NCBI GenBank assembly: GCA_022827625.1
Contig: JAJEIE010000029.1
Span: 62,001-126,000, forward strand
DNA from: Candidatus Poribacteria bacterium
GTDB lineage: Bacteria; Poribacteria; WGA-4E; WGA-3G
Length of the DNA: 64,000 nucleotides
Direction of reading: 5' to 3'
Part shown: piece after piece, positions 56,503 through 64,000 of the stretch
How the letters are laid out: every line of letters begins with the position of its first letter
Numbering within the stretch: the first letter of the stretch is position 1
Notes under the pieces: generated by a model
What the model was told of the DNA's origin: nothing
What the model saw: only the letters and a program-made list of their open reading frames with translations
Databases searched by the model: none
Program-made: the position numbers and the translations under genes

Positions 56503-57327
56503 TTAAACAGTCAGCGTAACCTTATCCTGCCTCACGATCTCCTTGATATGCCCATACGGTGCAGATTCCACTAATTCCAACGTTTCTGGCGACAACCGAT
56601 CAAGAATGGGCTGTGGGAAACTATGTGTCCCTGAAAACTGTGGGAAATACCGCAGTACAAGAAAGCGTCGATCTCGATCTTTCGGCTTCCAACGCAGCAC
56701 ACCGTGGGTTAGCAATTCCGAAATAATTACAATATCCCCTGCCTTCGGCGTAATATTGACGAAAACCGGATCGTCAAGCGGATCAATGCCATCTGCTTCG
56801 TCAAGCGTCAGGAGTTCTTTCGGACGATCAAATTCACTTTTATGTGAACCCGGAATCACGATGAGTCCACCATCACCGGGATAGACATCCGTAAAATAGG
56901 GGAAGCAGACGAAGTTGTCGCAGTAAATACGTCCGTTATCAACGGCATAACGGGTGCTATACCATCCATAGTCATCCCGTGCGCAGTGGAGACCGCCGGG
57001 ATTCACTTTTGCGCGTTCGCCAGCCTCCCATAAATCGTGCTTATCATACTTCAGGGAACCCCTGCCAAACCGCGGCTGATTGTCTGTCAATTCTTTGATA
57101 ATGGGCCAGAGCGCAGGGTGTGAGGTTAAACATTCAAGCGATTTATCAAAAGCGAATCCGTGTTGATGAAGTCCTTGGATCTCAAAACCGGGTGGCAACG
57201 CATCAGGTGGGCATGTTATATATCTATCGACCGCTTCAGAAGCCGCCGCCAATGCATCACCGGTGATGACGTTTTCTAAGTGCAGGTATCCGGTTACATC
57301 AAACAGATAACGTTGTTTCGGTGTCAT
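56503..57327 (-). CDS. PhyH-family dioxygenase, divergent iron site
   Basis: 274 residues, SD AAGGAAAG. KQRYLFDVTGYLHLENVITGD is the family N-terminus, and GDGGLIVIPGSHKSEF plus AGDIVIISELLTHGVLRW (distal His) plus the Arg in RRFLVLRYFP are present. The first facial-triad motif, normally H-x-D, reads GGLHCARDD here, so the Asp ligand would be displaced. Either the iron site is built differently or the enzyme is altered. Adjacent to another PhyH gene on the same strand (147 bp apart), but the two are only distantly alike. Confidence 0.83.
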   Translation of the reverse strand: MTPKQRYLFDVTGYLHLENVITGDALAAASEAVDRYITCPPDALPPGFEIQGLHQHGFAFDKSLECLTSHPALWPIIKELTDNQPRFGRGSLKYDKHDLWEAGERAKVNPGGLHCARDDYGWYSTRYAVDNGRIYCDNFVCFPYFTDVYPGDGGLIVIPGSHKSEFDRPKELLTLDEADGIDPLDDPVFVNITPKAGDIVIISELLTHGVLRWKPKDRDRRFLVLRYFPQFSGTHSFPQPILDRLSPETLELVESAPYGHIKEIVRQDKVTLTV

Positions 57328-57474
57328 ATTTTAACTTTCCTTGCGGTTCGGTGAGGTAAGTAGGTAGTTTTCACGTTCCTCTCCGTAGACCGCTTTCCAC
57401 TTCGTTTCAAGCTACGAGCCATTTTAATCGGAAGAATCATAAACCGTGCTTCTACAAGCGGCCGTTGGGGCTAT

Positions 57475-58347
57475 TCATAATGCCATGTTAAAGTCCGTGC
57501 CGGTTACGTTGCCTTTCACGTAAGCATCTCGGAAGAGCGTCTGACGTTTGGGAGGCATCTTTTCAAGCAACGCCTGAGGCGGTCTCGACAAACTCCACCG
57601 TTTATCTACTGAGTTGTAGGCGTTGAAGACTGCTACGCGATCGGTATCAGGGTTTTGCCACGGTTGCCCGCTATGCGTAACCGCTTCTGTAAAAATAATG
57701 ACCGATCCAGCCGGACAAGAGTAGGTATCCCAGAATTCCCAGTCTTGTGTGTGGGCACCCTCTGGAGCAGTATATGCGGCTTTGTGGCTGCCTGTAATGA
57801 ACATTGTGCCACCGTCGCCTTTCTCCACAGGGTTAAGTTCCCAAACGACGCGCGTTAAGCCGCTATAAGCCTGACCGGGCAGACATGCGTACTGATGGCA
57901 GTCTCCGGGCATCCGCCACAGACCGCTGCCGTTGTGTGCGTGGAACGTGAAAGGCGCCTCGTCCTTCGTAGAACGCAACGCCAGAAAACTCATCTCCATA
58001 CGGAAGCCATAACACACATCTGAAGCAAGATACGGCGAAGCAAGGAATTCGTTTCCGAATGCCACTACAACGGGATGATCTGTTAATTGTTCCAATGGAC
58101 CGCCGTAAGTGGAGCGGTGGTGTTGCGGAATTGTTTCGGGTGAATGCTTTAACCGGTAACAGAAATCGCGCATCTCCTCAACTTCCGAATCCGTCAGTAC
58201 GCCGGGAACCAAAAGCCAACCATTTTTGTCAAAGAGGTATTTCTGCTCTTGGGTTAGCGGAACGACAGGTTTGCCGTCGGCATTCGTCTGTGTAAGATCA
58301 TCGGGTGCCGTTGCTAACGGACTGCCCAAGTCCTTGTTGAATTTCAT
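57475..58347 (-). CDS. PhyH-family dioxygenase, divergent iron site
   Basis: 290 residues (ATG 58347 with GAGGAG; a TTG one codon earlier is unlikely). LTQEQKYLFDKNGWLLVPGVLTDSEVEEM, GDGGTMFITGSHKAAY, SVIIFTEAVTHSGQPW and DRVAVFNAYN match PhyH. The proximal motif is FTFHAHNGSG, so H-x-D is replaced by HAH or HN. Cys-rich DCHQYACLPG follows in a loop. The substrate is unknown; the family in sponge- and marine-associated bacteria is large and mostly uncharacterised. Upstream of the aldo/keto reductase gene's stop by 56 bp on the same strand. Confidence 0.83.
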   Translation of the reverse strand: MKFNKDLGSPLATAPDDLTQTNADGKPVVPLTQEQKYLFDKNGWLLVPGVLTDSEVEEMRDFCYRLKHSPETIPQHHRSTYGGPLEQLTDHPVVVAFGNEFLASPYLASDVCYGFRMEMSFLALRSTKDEAPFTFHAHNGSGLWRMPGDCHQYACLPGQAYSGLTRVVWELNPVEKGDGGTMFITGSHKAAYTAPEGAHTQDWEFWDTYSCPAGSVIIFTEAVTHSGQPWQNPDTDRVAVFNAYNSVDKRWSLSRPPQALLEKMPPKRQTLFRDAYVKGNVTGTDFNMAL

Positions 58348-58403
58348 CAATCGACTCCTCTCTAACTAATGATAGGACAGAGGGGATCCACCCCAACGCG
58401 TAA

Positions 58404-59387
58404 TTAACGGATACGTCCACCTGCAAAATAGTCTGGATCCTCTCCGAGTTTCTCCAGCAGTGGCGCGGTGAGTTTGTCAAGACTTTCAATCACATCAGCA
58501 GACGGAGAATAGGCAGCAACATGTAGGTTCTGTTCCAATTCATTTACATTTCGGGTACCGACGAGCATACAGGTGATACCGGGTCTCGCCATCGACCACG
58601 CAATAGCAAGCCGACTCATCGGAATTCCTTCGGCTTCCGCGATTTCCCGAATCCCCTCCAAGGTCTCAAACATCTCTTCTTCCGCACCCTCTTCACCGTG
58701 CGAAGCCTCGGGGCGGTCCTCGCGAAAATGGCGAAACCGGGCATGGACTGGGGGTATCTCATCTGCGCTTTTATACTGCCCCGTCAAAATTCCTTGTAGG
58801 AGTGGCATATATCCCAAAATACCGACATTTTGCTCTTTACAGAGTGGTAGCACTTTCGGCTCTATTGCTCGCGACAAGAGATTGTAGCAGACCTGATTTA
58901 CGGCAATCGTCGCGCCTGTGTCAAGGGCAGCAGTGAGTTGATCCACGCCAAAGTTACTCACACCGATGGCACGGATGAGTCCATCTTCCTGCAACCGCAT
59001 CAATTCAGCCATGCTCTCTTCGATAGCAAACTCGTCGTGGGGCCAGTGAATCATATAGATGTCAACATAATCCGTTTGCAATCGCTGGAGACTTCCTTCA
59101 CAATGCTCCCGCATTGTATCAGGATCGGGTCTGCTTATCTTCGTACCGATGATTGCCTCGTGTCGTCTGCCCTCAAGTGCGACAGCGAGCGCCTCCTCAC
59201 TGCGTCCAGAGTTATATCCCTCCGCCGTATCAAAGAAATTGATGCCAGCATCCAACGCGGCATTTACAACCTCAGTGACATCTGATTGTGCTTGTGGACC
59301 CCAATAATCGCCACCACCGTACGACCAACAACCGATCCCCATCGCTGAAATCTCAATTCCAGATTTTCCACATGTACGTCTTTCCAT
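58404..59387 (-). CDS. Aldo/keto reductase
   Basis: 327 residues, SD GGAGG. The catalytic tetrad is visible: Asp in FFDTAEGY, Tyr in the same motif, Lys in IIGTKIS and His in YMIHWPHD. AIGVSNFGVDQL, NLLSRAIEPKVLPLC and MLVGTRNVNELEQNL (NADPH-binding Gly-x-x-x) complete the (beta/alpha)8 barrel. Resembles the YajO/Tas group of NADPH-dependent reductases. Substrate unknown. It starts 15 nt after the dockerin-like gene, so the two are probably in one transcript. Confidence 0.92.
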   Translation of the reverse strand: MERRTCGKSGIEISAMGIGCWSYGGGDYWGPQAQSDVTEVVNAALDAGINFFDTAEGYNSGRSEEALAVALEGRRHEAIIGTKISRPDPDTMREHCEGSLQRLQTDYVDIYMIHWPHDEFAIEESMAELMRLQEDGLIRAIGVSNFGVDQLTAALDTGATIAVNQVCYNLLSRAIEPKVLPLCKEQNVGILGYMPLLQGILTGQYKSADEIPPVHARFRHFREDRPEASHGEEGAEEEMFETLEGIREIAEAEGIPMSRLAIAWSMARPGITCMLVGTRNVNELEQNLHVAAYSPSADVIESLDKLTAPLLEKLGEDPDYFAGGRIR

Positions 59388-59402
59388 TTTTTAACCTCCA
59401 TT

Positions 59403-59870
59403 TTAATTTTTTAGTAAATCCTCTATCGTCCAAGGCGTAAGTAGAATCGCATCATAACTTCCATCCGGACGTAAGCCAGTGATCCTCACGTCGATATCTT
59501 TATGGTGTAGGAATTCTGGCAGTCCTGGCACCCAAGTTTCTGGATCTACGTAAAAGCGGAATTCGTCATGGTGATATGCCGGATCAGTATTGCTCAATCC
59601 TATAAATGAATTTTCAGGATTGTCATTAATTCTCCTAACAAACCCACGGACACGATCTCCGATAATGTGGATGTGATATACAGGATAATCCGAAGTCTTA
59701 CCTATATTGTTAGATACCAATACCAAATCTTGAATATTTATAATACCATCTTGATTGATGTCGCACCGATTGATTACGGAATTGATACCGATAACACATC
59801 GGATCGATAGTGCTAAGACTACGATTACCACCAAAGCATATTTTGCTAACATTCTAATATTCCCTTTCAT
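59403..59870 (-). CDS. Secreted protein with a single dockerin-type repeat
   Basis: 155 residues (ATG 59870, or ATG 59852 with GGGA before it). Signal peptide ALVVIVVLALSIRCVIG. Then one calcium-binding dockerin repeat, DINQDGIINIQDL followed by VLVSNNIG; true dockerins have two, so this is a half-site. The remainder (about 60-155) has VYHIHIIGDRVRGFVRR, FRFYVDPETWVPGLPEFL and ITGLRPDGSYDAILL. No family recognised for it. Exported, calcium-binding by inference. Confidence 0.72.
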   Translation of the reverse strand: MKGNIRMLAKYALVVIVVLALSIRCVIGINSVINRCDINQDGIINIQDLVLVSNNIGKTSDYPVYHIHIIGDRVRGFVRRINDNPENSFIGLSNTDPAYHHDEFRFYVDPETWVPGLPEFLHHKDIDVRITGLRPDGSYDAILLTPWTIEDLLKN

Positions 59871-59893
59871 ACCAAATTAGCGCAAGTTACCCT

Positions 59894-59955
59894 TGTGTAG
59901 CATAATCTTTTAGATTGTGCCTCTGCCTACGCAAACTGAAAGTTTACGCTACAAA
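59894..59955. repeat. Inverted pair of GTAG-headed hairpins
   Basis: TGTAGCATAATCT-TTT-AGATTGTGC is followed by CGCAAACT-GAA-AGTTTACGCTACA on the opposite strand. The two stems differ although head and layout are the same. Confidence 0.85.
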
Positions 59956-60071
59956 CTCTCTACGGAGAATAAATCACTCCTCAAGAAAAAACGATGTACG
60001 CATACCTAAAATCTTGTAAGTAGCAACTTGGGTTAAACTACTGCTTTGTCTACTTTGATTTTTAGAGAAGG

Positions 60072-60130
60072 TTCGTAGTAGTGCGATTCATCGCACGTCC
60101 CGAACGGGCAATGAATTGCCCTACTACAAA
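60072..60130. repeat. Inverted pair of GTAG-headed hairpins (REPIN-like)
   Basis: CGTAGTAGTGCGATTCATCGCACG followed by CGGGCAATGAATTGCCCTACTAC: the same two stem families as at 3761-3823, but in the opposite order. The region 59871-60163 has no gene. Confidence 0.88.
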
Positions 60131-60163
60131 CCAGATTTACCTCCATTTGAATTCGGATACAAC

Positions 60164-61000
60164 CTATCCTAATTCTTCACAGAGTTCCGTAATTAATTGC
60201 GCATTCTGACCAATCTGGTCCCCGAACTGCTGATACATACCGAGCAATAACGGATCAATCGGTTTAATGTGTTCCAAGGCAAACTTAATCTCTTCACGAA
60301 TCTGCTGTGGACTCCCGATTGTCCTACCCGCCGCAAGCACTTTGAAAGCGAGACACGGTTTATCTGTACGTTGTATCGCCTTGCACATTTCATCGCGATC
60401 CTCGCGAGCGTAAATCTCACCTAAAGCAGCGTAACCAAATTTTTCTCTGAACTTCTCGGCACCCCCATGGAGATTATAGAGTCCAGTCATGTAGTAATCT
60501 ATATCCCACGCTTCATCCTCAGCAATATGCAGGAGTTTTGGGTCATGCACAGATAAACCCACCAAGGCTCCAGTATCACGAATCCGTTTGAGGATGTCTT
60601 GCAAATGATCCAGCCTATTTTCGCGCAAACATCTGTGCCCGACCCCGCCGCCGTGGGGTGCCATGCCGAATGGATCGTGCTTCGCTGCTTCAAAGACAGC
60701 ATCGGGTTCATCATACCAAAGCCCACCCGGACTCAGACAGAACCAGTTTATCGTGCCGCCTTCATTCCGGTAACGCTGCAGATCGGAGAGCGAACGCTCG
60801 GTCAAACTATTCTGCCAACCGTTAATCCCTGCTTCTTCTGCCCGTTTGAGCGTTGCGACAACGCGTTCTGGCGTATGGTATTCCTTCTGATGCTGTGAAA
60901 GGAGTTGATTGAAATGAGAATAACCATAAATCGGGTTATCCCCTATCACTAATTTACTGATTTGATGATCACAAAACGAGATTTTCGGTAAAGTTGCCAC
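60164..61000 (-). CDS. TIM-barrel protein, aldolase/aldo-keto reductase-like, function unknown
   Basis: 278 residues from a GTG at 61000 with GGAGGATAAACTC before it; a TTG at 61015 would lie inside that SD. ISKLVIGDNPIYGYSHFN, GINGWQNSLTERSLSDL, ALVGLSVHDPKLLHIAEDEAWDIDYYMTGLY and CLAFKVLAAGRTIGSPQQIREEIKFALEHIKPIDPLLLGM look like successive barrel strands; the KVLAAGR strand with a Lys could hold a catalytic Lys. I do not recognise a named family, although similar proteins occur near sugar isomerase and oxidoreductase genes in related bacteria. Gap of 41 nt to the M42 peptidase gene upstream on the same strand. Confidence 0.72.
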   Translation of the reverse strand: MATLPKISFCDHQISKLVIGDNPIYGYSHFNQLLSQHQKEYHTPERVVATLKRAEEAGINGWQNSLTERSLSDLQRYRNEGGTINWFCLSPGGLWYDEPDAVFEAAKHDPFGMAPHGGGVGHRCLRENRLDHLQDILKRIRDTGALVGLSVHDPKLLHIAEDEAWDIDYYMTGLYNLHGGAEKFREKFGYAALGEIYAREDRDEMCKAIQRTDKPCLAFKVLAAGRTIGSPQQIREEIKFALEHIKPIDPLLLGMYQQFGDQIGQNAQLITELCEELG

Positions 61001-61041
61001 GAGTTTATCCTCCAAGCGAGAAACACTTTAGAAAAATACGC

Positions 61042-62112
61042 CTAACCGAACAGAAATCCCTCCGAAACAGATGTATCAATTTCACGTACAAGCTGCATTG
61101 TCAATTCCAACGCTGCGGTGTAGTCATCAATATTGATAATTGAGACATGGCTATGGATATAACGTGACGGCACACCGAGTACGACGGAGGGTACACCTCT
61201 GCCGGATTGATGAATCGCACCACCATCTGTCCCGCCGGATTGACGCACCCCAAGTTGATAGGGTATTTCGTGCCGCTTCGCTGTCTCAATCACAAAATCT
61301 GCCAACTTCGGATTAACAATCATCGAAGAATCAATGATCCGAATTTGCACACCACCGCCAAGTTTTCCTTGTGAGGCACCGACGCTTAACCCTGGGGTAT
61401 CATCAGCAGGCGGCCCTTCAAGAACGATTGCGAGATCGGGTTCCACACTTGCTGCCATTGTCCTTGCCCCTCGCAATCCGACTTCTTCTTGCACACTGCC
61501 TGCGCCAATAACCGTGTTCGGATGTTCATCCAGCCGCAAAAGTGCCTCAATAACGATCGCAACACCGACGCGATTATCAAAGGCTTTCGCGGAAAACAAT
61601 TTGCTATTTTTCAAGGGTATAAAAGGTCCATAAGGTGCGATCGGACATCCGGGTAACACCCCAAACGCCTCAGCCGCTTGCGCTTCATTCTCCGCCCCTA
61701 TATCAATAAAAAGGTCTTTCATGTCCAAGACTTTATCGCGCGATCCTGAGAGCAAATGCGGGGGTGTAGACCCGACCACTCCCGGCACTTTACCCAACTT
61801 CGTTGTGATAGTGACCCGTTGTGCCAAAAGTGTATGTGCCCACCATCCGCCGAGTGGTAGAAACTTGACGAATCCGTTATCTGTAACACTTTGCACAACA
61901 AAGCCGATCTCGTCTAAATGTGAATCAAGCAGAATTCGAGGGTGTTCAGCAGTGCCTGTGCGCGTGCAGAAGATACTTCCTAATTTGTCGGTTTCGATGG
62001 GACCGACATCGGAAACCGCCTCTCGAAAAATCTCGCGTACTTCCGTTTCGTAACCAGGAATTCCATCTGCTTGTGTCAATGATTTGAGTAGTTCAATTGA
62101 GGTGTCAGCCAT
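61042..62112 (-). CDS. M42 family aminopeptidase / cellulase-like metallopeptidase
   Basis: 356 residues, SD AAAGGGATGC. Cocatalytic zinc ligands are visible in order: His in LLDSHLDEIG (with catalytic Asp), Asp in KAFDNRVGVAI, Glu-Glu in VQEEVGLRGA, Asp/Glu in AIVLEGPPADD, His in SRYIHSH; RQSGGTDGGAIHQSGRGVP is the M42 substrate loop. Members (FrvX, YsdC, TET) form dodecameric cytoplasmic aminopeptidases, some with deblocking activity. Length normal. Own promoter at 62152-62181. Confidence 0.93.
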   Translation of the reverse strand: MADTSIELLKSLTQADGIPGYETEVREIFREAVSDVGPIETDKLGSIFCTRTGTAEHPRILLDSHLDEIGFVVQSVTDNGFVKFLPLGGWWAHTLLAQRVTITTKLGKVPGVVGSTPPHLLSGSRDKVLDMKDLFIDIGAENEAQAAEAFGVLPGCPIAPYGPFIPLKNSKLFSAKAFDNRVGVAIVIEALLRLDEHPNTVIGAGSVQEEVGLRGARTMAASVEPDLAIVLEGPPADDTPGLSVGASQGKLGGGVQIRIIDSSMIVNPKLADFVIETAKRHEIPYQLGVRQSGGTDGGAIHQSGRGVPSVVLGVPSRYIHSHVSIINIDDYTAALELTMQLVREIDTSVSEGFLFG

Positions 62113-62151
62113 CGTTGCATCCCTTTGGTAATTGTGTTATAATTTGGCAAT

Positions 62152-62181
62152 ATTATAGCACGGTTGATTTTTTTGTGACAA
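62152..62181 (-). promoter_or_regulatory. Sigma70-type promoter of the M42 gene
   Basis: On minus: TTGTCA (62181-62176), 18-nt spacer, TATAAT (62157-62152), 40 bp upstream of the ATG. Confidence 0.75.
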
Positions 62182-62234
62182 CATTTAACGAACAAGCGGC
62201 ACATCTTGATAGTATATTTATAAGAAAAGATAAC

Positions 62235-62264
62235 TTGATGATTGCTTGATAAATTTGGTATAAT
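62235..62264 (+). promoter_or_regulatory. Sigma70-type promoter of the DUF6883 operon
   Basis: TTGATG (62235-62240), 18-nt spacer, TATAAT (62259-62264), 124 bp upstream of the DUF6883 start. Confidence 0.65.
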
Positions 62265-62387
62265 ACATCAAACTGGGCACGTTCAAGTGGAGTATAGTTA
62301 TTCTATTAACATTTTACAACGAGCAAAATAAACACAGAAAAGTTTTGCGTCCACGCGAAATTGGTCGGGTATCCTATAACAAATTTC

Positions 62388-62720
62388 ATGAAAATACCAA
62401 ATGCCGAACATGCTATCGTGGACATTCGCAAACTGCGGGATTATTGTCTGAATTCACAGAATGATAGTGGTAAACACAAAGCATACCAATTTTACGTCAC
62501 GCTCGGTATAACTGCTGCTGATGCTGAAGCACTACGCGATATCTTATTGCAAGCCGTCAAGACCTACGATGCACAAATCGGAAAACGTGACATCTATGGA
62601 CAACGCTATAGAATTGATTTCCCGCTTACTTGGAAAGATAGACAAGCGGTAATTCGGAGTGGTTGGATTATTAGGCAAGGTTCAAATGTCCCAAGATTGG
62701 TAACTGCCTACCCAGTGTAA
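62388..62720 (+). CDS. DUF6883-type small protein
   Basis: 110 residues from ATG 62388; the longer TTG frame adds nothing family-like. KIPNAEHAIVDIRKLRDYCLNSQNDSGKHKAYQFYVTLGITAADAEALRDILLQAV, then GQRYRIDFPL and a final strand VIRSGWIIRQGSNVPRLVTAYPV match the DUF6883 pattern. The conserved KHKA, GQRY and R-SGWI-R-G positions could be a nuclease-like or nucleotide-binding site; this domain is found as a C-terminal module of polymorphic toxins and as a stand-alone gene beside DUF4926. No signal peptide. First gene of a three-gene operon. Confidence 0.75.
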   Translation: MKIPNAEHAIVDIRKLRDYCLNSQNDSGKHKAYQFYVTLGITAADAEALRDILLQAVKTYDAQIGKRDIYGQRYRIDFPLTWKDRQAVIRSGWIIRQGSNVPRLVTAYPV

Positions 62721-62740
62721 GATTCAGAAGGAACAAATAG

Positions 62741-63064
62741 ATGCAAATTAAATTTTTCAATGTAGACATCGGTAATTTGCCTGAATATTATCCTGCATAT
62801 AGCGGAACCGGTTTTTTCAAAAATCATGTTCTGGAAATTCGCAAATTACACAGAGAAATTGAACTATTCGATGTCGTTGCCCTCACACATGACATACCTG
62901 AGCACAATCTCAGGCGTGGGGAAGTCGGTACGGTCGTTGAGATTCTTGCAAACGGGGACGCATTTGAAGTCGAATTCAGCGACCAGAATGGACAAGTGTA
63001 CGAATCTCTTGGATTTCGCGCCTCTCAAATCATCTTACTTCATAATGAATCTAAACAGAGATAG
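62741..63064 (+). CDS. DUF4926 protein
   Basis: 107 residues, SD AAGGAA. An N-terminal segment of about 40 residues is followed by the DUF4926 core ELFDVVALTHDIPEHNLRRGEVGTVVEILANGDAFEVEFSDQNGQVYESLGFRASQI, a small SH3-like beta barrel. DUF4926 genes often sit beside DUF6883 genes and may encode their immunity or antitoxin partner; that is an association, not a tested function. The N-terminal extension is unusual for the family, which is mostly 60-80 residues. Confidence 0.78.
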   Translation: MQIKFFNVDIGNLPEYYPAYSGTGFFKNHVLEIRKLHREIELFDVVALTHDIPEHNLRRGEVGTVVEILANGDAFEVEFSDQNGQVYESLGFRASQIILLHNESKQR

Positions 63065-63066
63065 AT

Positions 63067-63948
63067 ATGGATAAAATCCTCAAAAACCTTAAAAACATTG
63101 AAGCGTGGATTGATTTTAATTCGCCGCCCCCAGATTTCAAGACGCATTATGATTTTATGAATCTCGTCGTTGAAGTTATGAACCGATGCTTGTACCTACT
63201 CAAAGCAGGTTTGGGTTCGGTACCGGATGAAGACACCGCTAACACAGGATACTCCCAGCACAAGGCAATAATTGTAGGACATTTGGTTCAACTCACGAAA
63301 TTATACGAAGGTGCGTTAATCCATATCTGTGGCTCTCAACCGCAATTGGCTCGCATCTTTCTTCGCGCTATCCTTGAAATTGCCATAAATATAGCACACC
63401 TTATCAAATTTAAAAAGCAATTCGATCAGAGTTCCCTCTTGGTGCCCTATCCATCTGAACTAAAAATGCTTCACGAATTGAAAAATAAAGCGAAAACACG
63501 GACCCTTACCCCTATTGAGCGGCGCATAAACCAGTCACTCCTATCCCGATTAGAAAAAAATGGAAGTGCTCAAACTGAATTAATGCGTGAAGACACTCAG
63601 AATATTGAGAAAAAAAACACTTCGCAATTTTGTGAAAGTCTTGGCTATAATGCATCTCTATATCTGTACGTATTTCGGAAAGAAACTGATTACGTTCATA
63701 GAGACTGGCATAATATTCGTTCACACTATTTAACCCAAAAGGGGAACTATTACGTTCCTGATTTCAGTCTCGACGCACCCGACCTGGGATTAGCATGTCA
63801 GTTGACGCAAATATGTCTTGAAACTCTCTTAGTCTATCTGGAGTGGAATAAATCCGATCCCGACGGGTTAATAGTTTCCGCAGTCGCGAAACTACGCGAA
63901 CTTAACACCGCACTTGATGATGCATACGAAAGCATCCTTGGCGAATGA
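63067..63948 (+). CDS. DUF5677-like helical protein
   Basis: 293 residues, 2 nt after the DUF4926 gene. All-helical with LARIFLRAILEIAINIAHLIKF and a conserved DYVHRDWHNIRSHYL segment, resembling DUF5677 (a HEPN-like helical family). LEKNGSAQTELMREDTQNIEKK is a charged linker. No signal peptide or membrane helix. Family assignment is tentative. Its coupling with DUF6883 and DUF4926 suggests a shared role, perhaps defence or toxin-antitoxin. The last 52 bp of the window after it are non-coding. Confidence 0.6.
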   Translation: MDKILKNLKNIEAWIDFNSPPPDFKTHYDFMNLVVEVMNRCLYLLKAGLGSVPDEDTANTGYSQHKAIIVGHLVQLTKLYEGALIHICGSQPQLARIFLRAILEIAINIAHLIKFKKQFDQSSLLVPYPSELKMLHELKNKAKTRTLTPIERRINQSLLSRLEKNGSAQTELMREDTQNIEKKNTSQFCESLGYNASLYLYVFRKETDYVHRDWHNIRSHYLTQKGNYYVPDFSLDAPDLGLACQLTQICLETLLVYLEWNKSDPDGLIVSAVAKLRELNTALDDAYESILGE

Positions 63949-64000
63949 GCTGTGTTTAATTTAATTCGCTCTCAACGCTTATTATTAGCGTGATTGGTAG

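Overview
The window looks like a chromosomal segment of a Gram-negative-type bacterium, most likely a member of Candidatus Poribacteria or a close relative. This is inferred from the gene mix, not from a marker gene: three phytanoyl-CoA-dioxygenase-like proteins, two Gfo/Idh/MocA oxidoreductases, four AP-endonuclease-type sugar isomerases, a DUF6807 (PmoA-like) protein, a DUF6785-like membrane protein, a sulfatase-fold protein, PIG-L, DUF4159 and TolB/peptidase-MA-like proteins, and many lipoproteins. No rRNA, tRNA, CRISPR array, prophage or insertion sequence was seen. Genes run on both strands in short operons. Shine-Dalgarno motifs (GGAGG, AAGGAG, GAGGTGATAAA) are good enough to correct several starts, including TTG and GTG starts. 

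Layout. 1-2.4 kb (minus): the end of a secreted metallopeptidase-like gene whose frame is broken at a 7-bp tandem repeat, then two lipoproteins. 2.4-11.4 kb: an oxidoreductase (plus), then on minus a PIG-L deacetylase, a sugar isomerase, a DUF4159 protein with a TonB-like membrane anchor, a lipoprotein and a family 9 glycosyltransferase. 11.5-14.5 kb: two paralogous cytochrome-c-like lipoproteins with extreme acidic tails (one ends in 30 Asp) flank a threonine-aldolase-like gene. 14.7-23.1 kb (plus): a rifampicin-phosphotransferase-like dikinase, a VWA protein with a TonB-like anchor, an isomerase, a coiled-coil membrane protein, an FG-GAP protein translationally coupled to a sulfatase-fold protein, and a duplicated-domain lipoprotein. 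23-35.4 kb (minus): phosphoesterase, Tat-exported sulfite-oxidase-like protein, DUF6807 protein, a RelE/HigB-type toxin-antitoxin pair, isomerase, orphan adenine methyltransferase, hydrolase, a three-subunit molybdenum hydroxylase, an oxidoreductase and an HpcH/HpaI aldolase. 35.5-37.3 kb: an SDR facing a DUF3179 gene with an in-frame TGA. 37.4-45.5 kb (plus): PhyH, a porin-like/SppA fusion, Pcm, a PorV-like barrel, an Fn3/FlgD-like secreted protein and a Ycf48-like propeller. 45.6-50.7 kb (plus): aminotransferase, homoserine kinase and a P-type-ATPase-like protein lacking every catalytic motif. 50.7-64 kb: DUF6785 transporter-like protein, cis-prenyltransferase, isomerase, RsgA, nucleotidyltransferase, two PhyH proteins, aldo/keto reductase, dockerin-type protein, TIM-barrel protein, M42 peptidase, and a DUF6883-DUF4926-DUF5677-like operon. 

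The strongest novelty candidate is the DUF3179 gene. Its conserved CPLC motif reads TGA-P-L-C, and a perfect 7-bp stem with a CGUGU loop begins 13 nt after the TGA, as expected for a selenocysteine codon with a bacterial SECIS element. Also notable are the pseudo-P-type ATPase, a dispersed set of GTAG-headed hairpins with at least six different stems (REP-like, often in inverted pairs), and a separate class of degenerate 7-bp-periodic tracts that often begin at stop codons, one of which disrupts the first gene.
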